A stretch of DNA of 64,000 nt, from NCBI RefSeq assembly GCF_040412425.1, contig NC_089744.1, positions 32,560,243 through 32,624,242 of the forward strand. Direction: 5' to 3'. The stretch is from Macrobrachium rosenbergii (taxonomy: Eukaryota; Arthropoda; Malacostraca; Decapoda; Palaemonidae). Position numbers and translations under genes: made by a program. Within the stretch, counting starts at the first letter, position 1. Every line of letters begins with the position of its first letter. Under the pieces are notes generated by a model. The model was not told the origin of the DNA. It ran no database searches and worked only from the letters and a program-made list of their open reading frames with translations. Of this stretch, positions 12,681-29,792 are shown in pieces.

Positions 12681-14030
12681 CATAAATATAGTGAGACTAT
12701 AGACTGTATTAATCGAGGAAAATATAAGAGACATACAGGGCTAGTCTTTACCAGAGGAGAATAACCTAGCTCGTCTCTATCCGTGATTATCTAAACTAAG
12801 TGTAATTAAGTAAATGAATAGCCCACAACGAACTTAATTTTCCTTCATGATTAGTACCAAGTATCTACTTCAAGTCAGCCAGAACTGGCTTTAGTTTTAC
12901 GAGCGTGTTTTATGTGCGCTGTGTATTCCAACATGCATATTGAGTACATTGAAATCATTATTGATTTATTTCGAATTGTAATAGTTCGGCTAAATTTGAT
13001 AAACGGTATGAAAATCAACACACTAAATCAGTTACGCACTACTTGCAAAGTAGAAGAATAGCTCAATTTCCACTCCTTTTAGTAGATCTTTACATCGTGG
13101 AGGGGAAAATGATATTTCACTGCTCATTTTGAAATCTGAGGCATTTAGAAGTAATGTAATCAGTTGTCCTAGACAAACCATTATCATACAAATGATTTAT
13201 GATTTCTTCTTTTTAATCAAAATCCATTTGGCAGTCCATTATTACTTCTTTTGACTTGCAGTAGAGTATAGTTTTTTCTCTCTCCGACACTCGTTTGATT
13301 ACTATAGAATAAGTAATTTCATTACAAGTATATTAATTATTATTGTGAAATATATTTCAGAATATTATTGTTTTGAGGTCTATTGCATTTAAAGTAAAGG
13401 ATTTTGATTTATTTGGAATAAAGTTCTTCATAAAAGGACAAAACAACAAAAACACCCGCCGAATCATAAAGTATAAGCCTATCGTTTGCTTGGGCAAGAT
13501 TCTTTTCCTTCTTACCATTCCTTAAAGGCTATTTTTTTTCCTTGGAATGACGATTCGATAACTTCTACCATAGAGAAATTAATTTTATATATTCAAAATT
13601 ACGTTGTGCTTAGAATAATGTTTAAATGATATGGCGTCTTGCCAAATGAATAGTTTGAAGGCACAGGTATTGCCTAGGCTACCATACTTCATTTTCTTGT
13701 TAACACCAATCTATGAGATATATCGTTTAATAAAAACATAAACCGGTATTTGTTATACATATAAAAAAATACACGTTTTTTCTTACTTTGAATCGAATAA
13801 TATAAATTGTGGTAGATTTTAGAATTATTGGCAGCTATTTCTTTCTGGCAACTAGATGGGGAGGTTAGCGGGTGGGTGACTGAGTACGTCTGTCGGAATT
13901 TTGGATTCATGGCGTTATGATAGGTGGGTTGTGAACGCGCTCTTAGGGATTGTGTCGGCATATCTAGTTAGGACATTTGTGAGGCCGTTCTTCCATCGTA
14001 ATAAGGTAAGAGATTGCAAGTTATCTAGGC
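12681..14030. other. AT-rich intergenic DNA
   Basis: No gene supported. The last 150 bp upstream of the gag-like start may be the untranslated leader of the following retroelement. I cannot see its LTR or primer-binding site. Confidence 0.45.
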
Positions 14031-14036
14031 ATTATT

Positions 14037-14825
14037 ATGGCGTCCAAGGTGACAAGTGAAATGTTGAAACCGTTTACCGGTGAGAGAGATGTATTAGCAT
14101 GGCTGAAGAAAGTTAAACTGGTAGCCAGGCTGTAGAAAATTTCGGATGTAGCAAGTTTTTTTGCCTTTATACTCAGAGGGCGACGCCTTTTAATTTTATT
14201 TAGTTAAATGATACACAGCAGTCTGATACTGATGCTATTGAGCGAAAGCTATTAGGGCGTTTACTGTGCGTTCAGAACTTTTACAAAATTATCACAAAAG
14301 AGGTGGACTGGTGAACCTGTAGACGTATATGCTAAAGAGCTGAGAAGGTTGGGTGCATTAACTGGTTTCTCAGGTACTAGCCTGGAAAAGTTGGTTGTTT
14401 TATCGTTTATTAATGGTTTTCCTGACAAAATATCTTTTGAATTACAACAGATTGGTGGTGTTTTTGATATGAATATGAGTGATATCTTATCAAGGGCAAG
14501 AGTGCCAACAGCAAGTAAGGGCGAGTCTGTAGCTGCAGCAGTAAGACCTTTCGGCCAGGCCACTGTCAAACATGAGAATCGTGAACAGAGCAGTAGTTGT
14601 TCATTTAAAGGATTTTGCTTCATTTGTGGAGGAGCACATATGGCGAAATATTGTAACACAGGGTGTAGGTGTAAAAACATTATATGTTGTAGATGTGGTA
14701 AGCCCGGACAATGCAGCCCCGGGCATATAGCATCACGATACAATCAGGGAAACGAGCTTCGGGTGTCTGGTGCGCCACCAGTCACCCAACTAAGGACTAA
14801 GGGCGCTTTCGCTACCAATTATTGA
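14037..14825 (+). pseudogene. gag-like polyprotein, broken
   Basis: A start ATG at 14037 opens a gag-type frame containing an MLKPFTGE segment and a WLKKVKLVARL helix. The frame is broken by stops before 14349. The 14349-14825 frame then resumes with an LSFINGFPDKI stretch and two cysteine motifs: C-x2-C-x4-H-x4-C (CFICGGAHMAKYC), then a Cys-rich stretch with C-x2-C and an H. Such zinc knuckles bind retroelement RNA in nucleocapsids. The second knuckle looks disrupted by an inserted segment. The frame ends at 14825 before any protease. The protein is not functional as written. Confidence 0.8.
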
Positions 14826-15109
14826 TGTTGAGGTGAACGGTAGTATTAGGTATTCAGTAACAGTTGTGTTCAAATATTGTTGGACACTGTGCAGGGATAA
14901 GTTACATGATGGCTTTTGATGGCTCAAAAGTGAAATGTCAAGGGAGACGTCAAGTGCAAATTGGATAGGAGTTAAGATTGACGTTGAAGCTGTAGTGACT
15001 AAAACATCCTACCCAGTATTGAGGTGGTGTTGGGTGTAGATGCTACTGATCACGTGGGTGGTGTTGTAGTTGCAGGTGGGACAGTATAGTTTGGGGTCAG
15101 AAGCTGTGT

Positions 15110-15235
15110 GCAGTTGCTGAGCAATCAGAAAGCAAAACAACGTTCACAATTAGAGGAGACCTTTGAAATAATTGCTGAGCAACCAGTAAGCAAAACAGAA
15201 AGTTCACAATTAGAGGAGACTGTTGAAGTAATTAA
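15110..15235 (+). repeat. Tandem duplication of about 57-60 bp in the gag-pol gap
   Basis: Two adjacent units share AGCAAAACA and TTCACAATTAGAGGAGAC, giving a repeated Glu/Ser-rich peptide in the protease-RT linker region of the retroelement. Confidence 0.7.
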
Positions 15236-15379
15236 AGATAAAGACTAATGCTACATTTGATGGACAATATTGGACAGTGGACTGGATATGGAAGTCTAGT
15301 CCACCAGTTCTCACTAATGAAATAGATTGCTGTGAGAAGAGTTTGCAGGGGATGAAATAACATCGTTATTCCATCCCCT

Positions 15380-17434
15380 GTATGACAACTCACATGAGAG
15401 TTCAGCCTACCAAGAATAAAATAAGACCCGTATTGGATTTTCGAGAGCTGAACGCTCATGTGAGTTGTCTTACTAGGGATGAAATAACTGATGTTTGTAA
15501 ATAAACCCTTCGAGAATGGAGGCAAACAGAGGACTGAAACCTTAGTTGATCTAAAATCTGCTTATTTACAATTCAGATTTGTGGAAGGGCTTTGGAAGTA
15601 TTGTAAAGTCCCCGCTAAACGGGTTTCCTGTGAAGAACCTCCTGTTTTCTATAGTACCTTTTCTCCTGACCTTAGGTCAGGATAATCAGCCCTATTTTTT
15701 CTATGTAATTGTACATTCATTACCAATCCATATTTGTCCTTGTCTATTGTGTATGTTACAGAGTATCTTTGTATTTAATCTACTATTTTTATTGTCATGT
15801 TGTCTGTATGTACCTGTCTTATTTTTGCATAATGAATGATTGACCTCAGGTCACTTGTATGTCACTTGTATGTCTTTGTATGTATGTCTTTGTATTGACG
15901 TCTGTACACCGCTTTATAAGCGGGCTGCTTCCTCAACAAACTAGCAAAACTCGTCTGCCTGCTCTTTTCTTTAGCACCCTCTCACAGTATCAACTGGTGA
16001 ATTATAAAGGTAGAACATATTGTCTGACAAGACTAGGTTTTGGATTGAGTTCAGCACTGAGAATAATGGCAAAAATTTTGAAAACTATTTTAGGCAAGCT
16101 CAAATGTATCTTTGATGGAACTAAGTCGCACACTGATGATATTCTACTCAATGAGAGCAAAGTAACCTTGGGTGAATTATAAATCATATAAACGACTATG
16201 GGTTAGTTGCCAAAGCTCTTGAGCCCTTAGATGGTGGGGCTGCGTTAGGATTGAAATTGAAGAAGAATGAACAGGGAGAATTGTTATTTTTTAGAGGTAA
16301 TAAACTCCCAGTTCTGGAAGACTTAACCCATCTTAGTCGAATGGAATTATTTTCAGTATGTGGAAAGCTGGTGGGATACTACCCAATAGCTGGTTGGTTG
16401 CAGATGGCATGTAGCTACAGTAAGAGGACAGCGGGTGGGTTAGAATGGGAGGATTTTGTTGGTGCCGAGACAGTTGATATGTTGCGGGAGGTGTTGTTGA
16501 GGGTGAGATGGGATGATCCTGTTAAGGGAAAGTGCTGTGTTCCTCGGGTTGACAAGGGGAGAGCTTGGTGTGATGCAGGCAATATTGCATTGGATTGATG
16601 GAAATATAGTGGAAGATGCAGCGTGTTTAAGGAAACAATCAAGAATTCAGTCATACCAATGTAGCAGAATTAGAGGCTGCCATGAAAGGAGTAAACATGG
16701 CAATAAGGTGGGGACTGTCTGGAATAGTGATAATTACAGATTCAGCAACAGTGACCAGCTGGATAAGTACGGTTCTCACTGAAGAAAAGAGAATACAGAC
16801 TAAAGATGCTACTGAGGTGTTAGTGAAGAGACGTTTGACACTTGGGAAAGCCTTATTGTGGAATTTAATTTGACTGTTGCAGTCAAGTTGGTTTCTACAA
16901 CTAAAAACAAAGCGGATGTTCTTACAAGAGCTGCAAAGAATGGTTGGCTAACGCTAAGGATAATTTTGAAGAAAATTTGAGGTAGATGCTCCAGCAGATT
17001 TTGATTTGAGAACATTGCATGACATGCACCATATGGGAGTCAATCGCACGTCGTTTTAGGCAAGGAAAGTCTCTCCTAATGTAACTAGAGGTGCAGTGAA
17101 AAAGATCATGCATTTGTGCGAGAAGTGTCAATCTATTGACCCTGCGCCCCACATTCATGAGGGTGGAAAGCTTGATGTTCCCGAAGTTTGGAGAAGGTTG
17201 GCGATTGATGTTACTCATTATCATAAAATTCCTTATTTTTCAATTTTAGATTGTGGTTCTGGGAGATATGCCACTGGGAGAGGGTTGAATAGTGAGAGAG
17301 CGGAGTTCATTGCATCTTTTATCCGGGTCTCAGATTTTTCTAGCTGCCAGCGCATCCAAAACAGTAGTTACAAGGAATATTTTGGTGGAATAGCGTCGTT
17401 GGTGGGACGAGAAATAGCGGTTGTCTTGTCATGA
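15380..17434 (+). pseudogene. pol-like RT, RNase H and integrase, broken
   Basis: The RT block starts near 15405 with RPVLDFRELN, then VDLKSAYLQFRF (15542-15577), where the first catalytic Asp lies. After the inserted LTR it continues with GRTYCLTRLGFGLSSA and HTDDILLNE (near 16130); the usual Tyr before DD is His here. RNase H shows WCDAG (near 16568), VAELEA (near 16668) and TDSAT (near 16737), covering the Asp, Glu and Asp of the active site. Integrase shows an HHCC zinc finger (HDMHHMG to CEKCQS, 17020-17135) and a first catalytic Asp in DVTHY (near 17208). It ends near 17340 before the last catalytic Glu. Several stops and frameshifts make it a pseudogene. Confidence 0.85.
15602..15986. 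mobile_element. Solo LTR inserted in RT, 4-bp target duplication
   Basis: The 385-bp insert starts TGTAAAG and ends CTCACA (TG...CA ends). It is flanked by GTAT at 15598-15601 and 15987-15990. Removing insert plus one GTAT (389 bp) joins the upstream RT frame to the downstream one in phase, with Trp-Lys-Tyr continuing into Gln-Leu-Val. Inside are a TTTATAAG box near 15914 and short TGTATGTC repeats. There are no internal genes, so it is best read as an LTR left after LTR-LTR recombination. The source element is unknown. Confidence 0.85.
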
Positions 17435-17465
17435 AAGGGGTCAAAGCATTGTTGACCCTGTAGGT

Positions 17466-17655
17466 GGATAGTGCCTCAGTGCACCTCACAAGCTGTAGGC
17501 ATTACTTAGGTTCTTTGCAGCTTACCTTCGGCCCCTAGCTGCAACCCCTTTCATTCCCTTTATTGTACTCCATGCACATTCTCTTTCTTCCATATTTCTT
17601 TCCACCCTCTCCTGACAGTTGTTTCATAGTGCAACTGCGAGGTTTTCCTGTTATA
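17466..17655 (-). repeat. Dispersed SINE-like repeat, copy B
   Basis: Inverted relative to 3385-3655. It shares GTGCACC, GTAGGCATTACTT, TTCGGCCCCTAGCTGCAAC and GCGAGGTTTTCCTGTTA. It sits exactly where the integrase coding ends, and the next piggyBac-like relic starts right after it. Confidence 0.8.
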
Positions 17656-17664
17656 ACACCTAAA

Positions 17665-18550
17665 CCCTTTCGCTGCGGAATTTATTTTGACTTTCTTTCC
17701 CAGATAGGAGCACATTTTACACAAAACATTGAAAATCCTTCGCGTTTAATAAAATAAAATATTTACTCCATCTATAACCACTATGTTGTCAAGATTAAAC
17801 TTTATTTTAGCTTACACATAGCACATCATGTGTAAATAAAATTATTAGAAAGGAAAAAGTGGAAAAAATAAAAAATTTGGTGGATTCTGAGATCTTTGTT
17901 AGTGGCACAAGTAATCCTGTAAGAGCACTCTTAATGTGCGTTATATTCATGTTCCACATTTGCAACATTTTTGTACATTGTGTAAATGTTATACTTCAAA
18001 ATGTGTACTTAATACTATAGATATCTTTTTTAGTGATACAAACCATCTTGTCTATAGACCATCAAATACTGCTGTTAAACCTGGCTTATATAATATGAAG
18101 CTATTTTCACTAAAAGAACTTTCAGTGGTAGGTTTTGTGAACTAACTTCATTTGAACTGCAGCAAAAGCTTTTATTTCTATGGAAGTTTAATCTGTCCAC
18201 TGATGATACCTTGACCTTTTAGGCAAAGGTTGCCTCTTAGCTGTCATAGAATAGAAATATTTATTCGAGTCTTTCACTTACATGATCATCTATTTACACA
18301 GGGAAAAAACTTAGCAAGGCATTCTTAAGGGGTCAACTTTTCAACTCTAATTACCTTACGAGAGTCTACTGTAAGATTCATTGTGTTATCCAACTGTTTG
18401 GAATAACTGTATTACCATTCAATTCAGCTTCAATCATTGTGTAGTTTTATCTTCCTCATCATCAACAACAACATCATCCTCACTTTCCACTAGATCAGGA
18501 TCATCACATTTGTTATCAGATGCTGAATCAGAAGCAAACAATGTTTCCTA
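17665..18550 (-). pseudogene. piggyBac-like transposon relic 2
   Basis: A diverged copy of 10246-11540 in the same orientation, beginning CCCTTTCGCTGCGGAATTTA. On the minus strand the corresponding transposase phrases remain near 18290-18160 (SNKYF, then a basic YHQWTD stretch and a KAF-like end). An acidic Asp/Glu-rich stretch from the ATC/TCC tract lies at 18450-18500. Stops and indels are many. Gaps between the two copies suggest independent decay of two insertions, not a recent segmental duplication. Confidence 0.5.
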
Positions 18551-18551
18551 G

Positions 18552-18705
<154 letters not shown>

Positions 18706-18706
18706 A

Positions 18707-18902
18707 AGGCAAATGCCACGAAGGGAAAAGTGAAACAACGGAGTGGTTGTTAGGCCCTTCGACTCACAATCCTTTGCTTAGCAAACTGATGAATAATATA
18801 AAAGTAAGGTTACAGTAAAGCTCGTCAGCTAAGCAAAGGACCATGGATCGAAAGGCCTAGCAACCACTCCGATGTTTAAATTTTTCCTTCGTGGCATTTG
18901 CC
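18707..18902. mobile_element. Palindromic MITE, CACGAAGG family, member 1
   Basis: The terminal arms GGCAAATGCCACGAAGG and CCTTCGTGGCATTTGCC are perfect complements. The complementarity continues through CGGAGTGGTTG / CAACCACTCCG and CTTTGCTTAGC / GCTAAGCAAAG. The interior is non-coding. (TA)n abuts both sides. Confidence 0.85.
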
Positions 18903-19030
<128 letters not shown>

Positions 19031-19047
19031 GTACACATATAGAGTCT

Positions 19048-19800
<753 letters not shown>

Positions 19801-19886
19801 ATATATATATAATGTATGTATACACAGAATTTCCCAAACTTTTTACTCTTATCATTTAGAGAGAGAGAGAGAGAGAGAGAGCGAGC
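19801..19886. other. Palindrome spacer with (TA)n and (GA)n
   Basis: 86 bp of non-repeated loop between the arms, with a short TA stretch and a (GA)n tract at 19858-19880. Confidence 0.85.
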
Positions 19887-20500
19887 GCGAAACGTTTGGT
19901 ACAACAGTAGTTCCGAGACAGGTGTATGGTGTTAAACGTTGTTGTTTGAAAATAAGCTGGCTTTATGCCAGCACGGACTCTTGCTTATAGAGAATCGCAT
20001 AAAAGTCATTCTGATGATATGCAGATGATAAAGATGGTCGGGATTAAGAGTTATGTTGATAAAGTGTAAGTCATAACGATGAGTCTCCTCGTTCTTTGAC
20101 ATTTTTATGGATTTGTTGATGCACAAATTGGAAAAAAAATTGGAATTTTTCCTGGCAAAACTTTATGAATTTCTGAAAAACACAGGAAGAAAAATGTAAG
20201 AGGGAGGTGAATATAAGCTGAAGAGTGGGTTCCGTCGGTACAGACCCCGAAATGGATCTACAACTTTTGCCTTGCCTCGGCTTAGCAGCTGGAGCCTCAG
20301 TGGAATCCGTCAAAATGGACCCAGGTCTGGAAACCGCCTTTGGAATCAAGAATTTGCTTCTGGTTGTTGTTTTTGGATTGGCTAACGCTGTAACAGACAA
20401 CATACTGGATAACATTAAGAAGCAGAAAATCGATGATGATGATTGCAATGGAAAAATTCAAGCACTTCAGGGAGAAGTTCGTCTCGAAAGAGAAGAGAGG
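19887..20500 (+). repeat. Right arm of large inverted duplication
   Basis: Complement of 19048-19800. It contains the region upstream of the coiled-coil reading frame and about its first 85-90 codons. The duplication stops inside the coding sequence, near TCTCGAAAGAGAAGAGAGG. Confidence 0.9.
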
Positions 20501-21380
20501 AAGAATCTGACGCTGCTAAACGTCAACTTAACCGAAAGAATTCATGACCTGGAAAATGTTCTTCAAGAAAACAGAAAGGAAAGAGAAAAGGGAGAGATGC
20601 AGAGGAAGGAACTGCAAAAAGAAGAGCAGGAGATGCTGTCGTACACAGGACGGTTTAACAAGAAGATGGAACAGAAAATCTTGGAGGACAAGATCTTTTT
20701 GCTCAAGAAAGAAAAGCAGCTGATGCAGGAGATGGCGACTCAGGAAAATGCGCGAAATATGCTGGAAGATGAGATAACGAGGATGAAAGCAGATCATAAG
20801 CGACTGATTAAAGAATGCTTCCGGGGTTCAAGAGCTAAGTGATATCCTGAAAAACAAAGTAATGAGCTTCACTGCTCAGTTGCAGGTCAGCTGGAGACGG
20901 AACTACGTGAGACGGGAGAAGGAAGGATCCACACCTGATTACTAAACGAATCCAAGGACTAGAAAGCGAACTCAACCACTGCAGACTGAGAAGGAAAGCC
21001 TCCAGTTCAATGTTCGAGAACTGCAGGAGCAAGTTGGAAAGCTGTCGGGAAAAATTGGTCCCTCCAATGTCAGCTACGAGAGAAAGAAATGAAGCTCAGC
21101 CAGCAGGATGATTTACTGCAAGCGAAAGATCACCGGCTGGAAGATATGGCAAGGCTGGCCAGCAGCATGGAGAAAAATGTTCTTTGTTCTTTTGGAGGGT
21201 AAGCTGCGAAATGTGCAGGCGAAGAATGAAAAGTTGCTCCGCGACTTCAAGAACGTCCAGATGACGCAGGAACACTTGGAAAAAGCAAACAAAAGACCAC
21301 AGAAAAGACTTGCAGTTCTTACGAGCTGGCAAGAGGCAGCATCAGTCGGCTTCAATCGGACGGAAAGGAAAATAGAGTGA
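20252..21380 (+). pseudogene. Coiled-coil protein gene, decayed, product unrecognised
   Basis: The uninterrupted part runs to 20842. The frame is open from a GTG at 20225, but the first ATG is 20252, giving about 196 residues. The N-terminus has a hydrophobic stretch ([13 protein letters not shown], about residues 35-47 from that ATG), which could be a signal anchor. A long Glu/Lys/Arg/Gln-rich coiled coil with heptad-like Leu/Met spacing follows. After 20842 the same kind of helix (RDFKNVQMTQEHLEKANK near 21238-21290) continues in other frames to about 21380, so at least three frameshifts break a longer protein. No introns are visible. The first part lies in the right arm of the inverted duplication. 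Function unknown; a retrocopy of a host gene or a mobile-element ORF are both possible. Confidence 0.5.
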
Positions 21381-21399
21381 AAGGGTTAAAAACCTTCTT

Positions 21400-21480
21400 A
21401 CTTTTAATTTCCCTTTCAGCGCTGAATGACTCCTTAGTTTACAGTGCTTGTTCTCTGGCCTGAATTTTATGTCCATTCAA
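21400..21480 (-). repeat. Dispersed SINE-like repeat fragment, copy C
   Basis: Shares TTTCCCTTTCAGCGCTGAAT and CTCTGGCCTGAATTTTATG-like sequence with the complement of 3390-3460. Confidence 0.65.
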
Positions 21481-22036
<556 letters not shown>

Positions 22037-22167
22037 CAACCCCATAATAAAATTCTATTTATTTCGTCAGTTTTACCGATGGGAAAATATATATTCTGGG
22101 GATCAATATAACGCTTTTATATTAGGATTACAATCTAGTATTAATATTCTTACTGAAAATAACGGCA

Positions 22168-22170
<3 letters not shown>

Positions 22171-22216
<46 letters not shown>

Positions 22217-22309
22217 GCAAAAAACAAGTTGGACCAGAGCAGGTTCATGGTAAGCAACCATTCAAGATGTAAATTCTTACTTATGACTATTGTTCTTGGC
22301 TTACATTGG

Positions 22310-22344
<35 letters not shown>

Positions 22345-22434
22345 GCAAAAACAAGTTGGACCAGGGCAGGTTCATGGTAAGCAATCGTTGAAGATGTAAA
22401 TTCTTACCTACGACTTGTTCGTGGCTTACATTTG

Positions 22435-22488
<54 letters not shown>

Positions 22489-22497
22489 TGTGTGTGC
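22171..22497. repeat. Tandem 129-bp units each carrying a (CT)n tract
   Basis: (CT)n at 22171-22214, 22313-22342 and 22436-22470 are separated by two homologous spacers. These start TTAGCAAAA..ACAAGTTGGACC at 22214 and 22343 and end GGCTTACATT..GG/TTTC. The last CT tract continues into (TG)n. Confidence 0.9.
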
Positions 22498-23821
22498 GTC
22501 AGACGGGATAGCAGGAACTATCGTATGAAGAAGGAAGTGTTCGAGCAAGACTGGATAGGCCGAGGGTAGGTAGGTAGTAGACTCGGGCCTGGGAGAAGAT
22601 GCTCTCGCATGTTGTACAGGGAGGAATAAGTGGAGGGGTCCCAGTGCTGAAGGTGGGTAGGGCCATCTATTTGGCAGCATTCCTAGCTAAGAATATGTCT
22701 TCTTTGCCCCCGCTTCGCTCCTTCCCTCCTGCCCGTGGACTATCAACCCCAACCAACCCCCCCTCCCAAACCCTCCAAGATGAGCTTCCTCGATCTCCCC
22801 CCGAGTGACCACACGAACATTAGACGGATTTGGGATCGACGCTGTTGAAGACGACGAAGTTGAATGTCTGGTTTATCTGTCTCTTCATGTGGCTGGTTAA
22901 CTGTCTCGTAGAAAAATGGTTCACATACGTAGAAAACGTATGACTACGAAGTGTTGCGATTCGTGGACCTAATAACAGAAATTTATTCAGCTCAGTTATT
23001 TCTCCTTGAGCGGCAGTAGGCCTACGGTTTTCATAGAGTGTTTTTTATTATCAGTTAATATAAATTGATATAGATGCAAATTATAAAATCACTCGTACTC
23101 AAGTTACCAGCTAAAAGAATAGCTTGAACATAGTAACTGCTTACTGATTTCCGTGCCTCGTCCTTACCGCTCTCTCCTTGCACAACACGATGTCACGAAA
23201 ATATATCAATATAGCTTACTTTACCAAGTTTCCGTGTTGAGAGCGAGAGAAGATGTCACAACTTTTATTGCTATCACTAATCCACTTCATGGTCTTTCTC
23301 ATAGTTATGTGCTTTAAAAGAACTTTAAGATAAGGATGACAATCTTTGTTTTTGCCGTATAATAGTGTTTATGGATAGCTCTGGTCTGGTTGCAATTCGC
23401 GCAGGAAGTTGATGTATTTGCATCCGGGGCTAAATATAACGCAGACACAAAGATTGTTTTCAAAATAAGTCATTCCGACGCCTAAGGGAAACTCTTCATA
23501 AAATTGAGACTTCACTTTTTACTTCTTTCTCTCGAGAACGAAAGACTCCGAATCACATTCTAAATGGGCTGTAAAACTTGTAATAAGAAGGCCTACGTCC
23601 TCTAAATATGAAGCGGGGAAAAATTGCAAGAAAAAGAGTGAAAGACTAATGGCTTTCACAGTTCACTTTGGAACAGGTAGAGCCTACAGTATGAGAAACA
23701 AACACAGCGCAAAGCTGTGGAAAATTCCTCTTCCCAAACCTCTTTCTCTGGAATTTCTGCGATGTCTGAGAGTAAGCACTGGTCATGATGGCAGGCGCTG
23801 GCTGATTATAGACCAGACATT

Positions 23822-23825
<4 letters not shown>
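22498..23825. other. Intergenic DNA, locally GC-richer
   Basis: 22560-22810 is GC-rich with a C-rich plus strand, and short open frames there have no recognised domain. No gene supported. Confidence 0.45.

Positions 23826-23883
<58 letters not shown>
23826..23883. repeat. (CT)n microsatellite
   Basis: Pure CT of about 58 bp. Confidence 0.98.
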
Positions 23884-23886
<3 letters not shown>

Positions 23887-24213
23887 GACTGGTTTGTGCT
23901 ACTTTGCATTTCCGTAAGAACTTACAAAGGAGAAAAACATTCAAATAGGGGATGGAAATGTCAATGCCTGAAATTTTTATGGCAGAAGTTGAATGTGTAA
24001 TAAAGTGGCTGAAGTTGATGTTATTTACCAACACAAACATCGTAAATACAAGCACGCACTTCAGACACTTAAAGCAGCACCTGACTGAATAAACACAAGG
24101 ATGCAACTTGAGAATTTCTTTGGAATGGTTGTTTCAGGTCTTTCACCATAAAACAAGTTCCCAATAAACAGTATTATATTATGAATGTAGAGACAATAGG
24201 TTCAAATTGTACG

Positions 24214-24216
<3 letters not shown>
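23884..24216. other. Intergenic DNA
   Basis: No gene or repeat recognised. Confidence 0.5.

Positions 24217-24272
<56 letters not shown>
24217..24272. repeat. (TA)n microsatellite
   Basis: Pure TA of about 56 bp. Confidence 0.97.
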
Positions 24273-24275
<3 letters not shown>

Positions 24276-24289
24276 TATATAGGTATAAA

Positions 24290-24572
24290 AAGTTAAGTAT
24301 ACTTTAGTTTTACCAGACCACTGAGCTGATTAACAGCTCTCCTAGGGCTGGCCCGAAGGATTAGCCTTATTTTACGTGGCTAAGAATAAATTGGTTACTT
24401 AGCAACTGGACCTACAGCTTATTGTGGAATCCGAACCACATTATAGCGAGAGATGAATTTCTATTACCAGAAATAAATTCCTCTAACTCTTCATCAGCCG
24501 GCCGGGGGAATTGAACTCCGGCCCATCGAGTGACAGTCCGAAGCTCTACTGACTCACCCAACGAACGGCTGT
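24290..24572 (-). mobile_element. tRNA-headed SINE, copy 1
   Basis: On the minus strand the 5' end has a Pol III A-box-like TGGGTGAGTCAGTAGAGCT and a B-box-like GGAGTTCAATTCC about 40 bp later, as in tRNA-derived SINEs. The body continues through GGAATTTATTTCTGGTAAT to GCTGTTAATCAGCTCAGTGG. The plus-strand flanks GTATATAGGTATA (24276) and GTATATAGGTGTA (24571) may be its target duplication. The same family lies in the opposite orientation at 34482-34753. Confidence 0.88.
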
Positions 24573-24655
24573 ATATAGGTGTATATAGATACACTTTATA
24601 TATATAATGTGTGTGTGTGTGTAGAATCTACTGGTCACTTTTTACCAGATACAAA

Positions 24656-25537
<882 letters not shown>

Positions 25538-25540
25538 GTA

Positions 25541-25550
25541 TACACACACA

Positions 25551-25632
<82 letters not shown>
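25541..25632. repeat. (CA)n(TA)n compound microsatellite
   Basis: CA to about 25586, then TA. Confidence 0.98.
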
Positions 25633-25634
<2 letters not shown>

Positions 25635-25752
25635 GTATGTCTTTGTGTGTGCGCACGCGCGTTTGAGAAGGAAGCTCTTTCAGCATTAATAAATCTGTGA
25701 TAATTTTTCCCCAGTCCCCCACAGAATATGTATGCACACACACCCACACTTT

Positions 25753-25770
25753 TATATATATATATATATA

Positions 25771-25826
<56 letters not shown>

Positions 25827-25838
25827 TATATATATACA
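25753..25838. repeat. (TA)n microsatellite
   Basis: TA with single GTA and CTA breaks placed symmetrically. It is preceded by a degenerate CA run. Confidence 0.95.
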
Positions 25839-25878
25839 TAACTGAATCACGAAAATATGGAACGTGATGAATATATAA

Positions 25879-26007
25879 ATAGACAAAATCACGAAGGAAA
25901 GAGAAACAATGAATTGCTGCAAGGCCTTTCGACTTATCGTCCGTTACTTAGACGATAAGTCGAAAGGCCTTGCAGTACTCCATTATTTCTCTTTCCTTCG
26001 TGGATTT

Positions 26008-26014
<7 letters not shown>
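25879..26014. mobile_element. Palindromic MITE, CACGAAGG family, member 2
   Basis: The arms ATAGACAAAATCACGAAGGA and TCCTTCGTGGATTTTGTCTAT are complementary apart from one base. The palindrome runs through GCAAGGCCTTTCGACTTATC / GATAAGTCGAAAGGCCTTGC with a loop of only about 10 bp. It lies between (TA)n arrays. It shares CACGAAGG and the AAGGCCTTTCGA-type core with 18707-18902. Confidence 0.88.

Positions 26015-26090
<76 letters not shown>
26012..26090. repeat. (TA)n microsatellite
   Basis: About 80 bp of TA with one TACA break. Confidence 0.97.

Positions 26091-29792
<3,702 letters not shown>

Larger units (their letters stand above)
14037..17440 (+). mobile_element. Degenerate Ty3/gypsy-like LTR retrotransposon, internal region
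   Basis: The domains are ordered gag with zinc knuckles, degenerate protease region, RT, RNase H and integrase, all on the plus strand and all broken by stops and shifts. This order is that of Ty3/gypsy. It lacks recognisable own LTRs: the 5' side fades into unassigned DNA, and the 3' side stops inside integrase, where a SINE copy begins. A foreign solo LTR splits RT (15602-15986). Confidence 0.82.
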
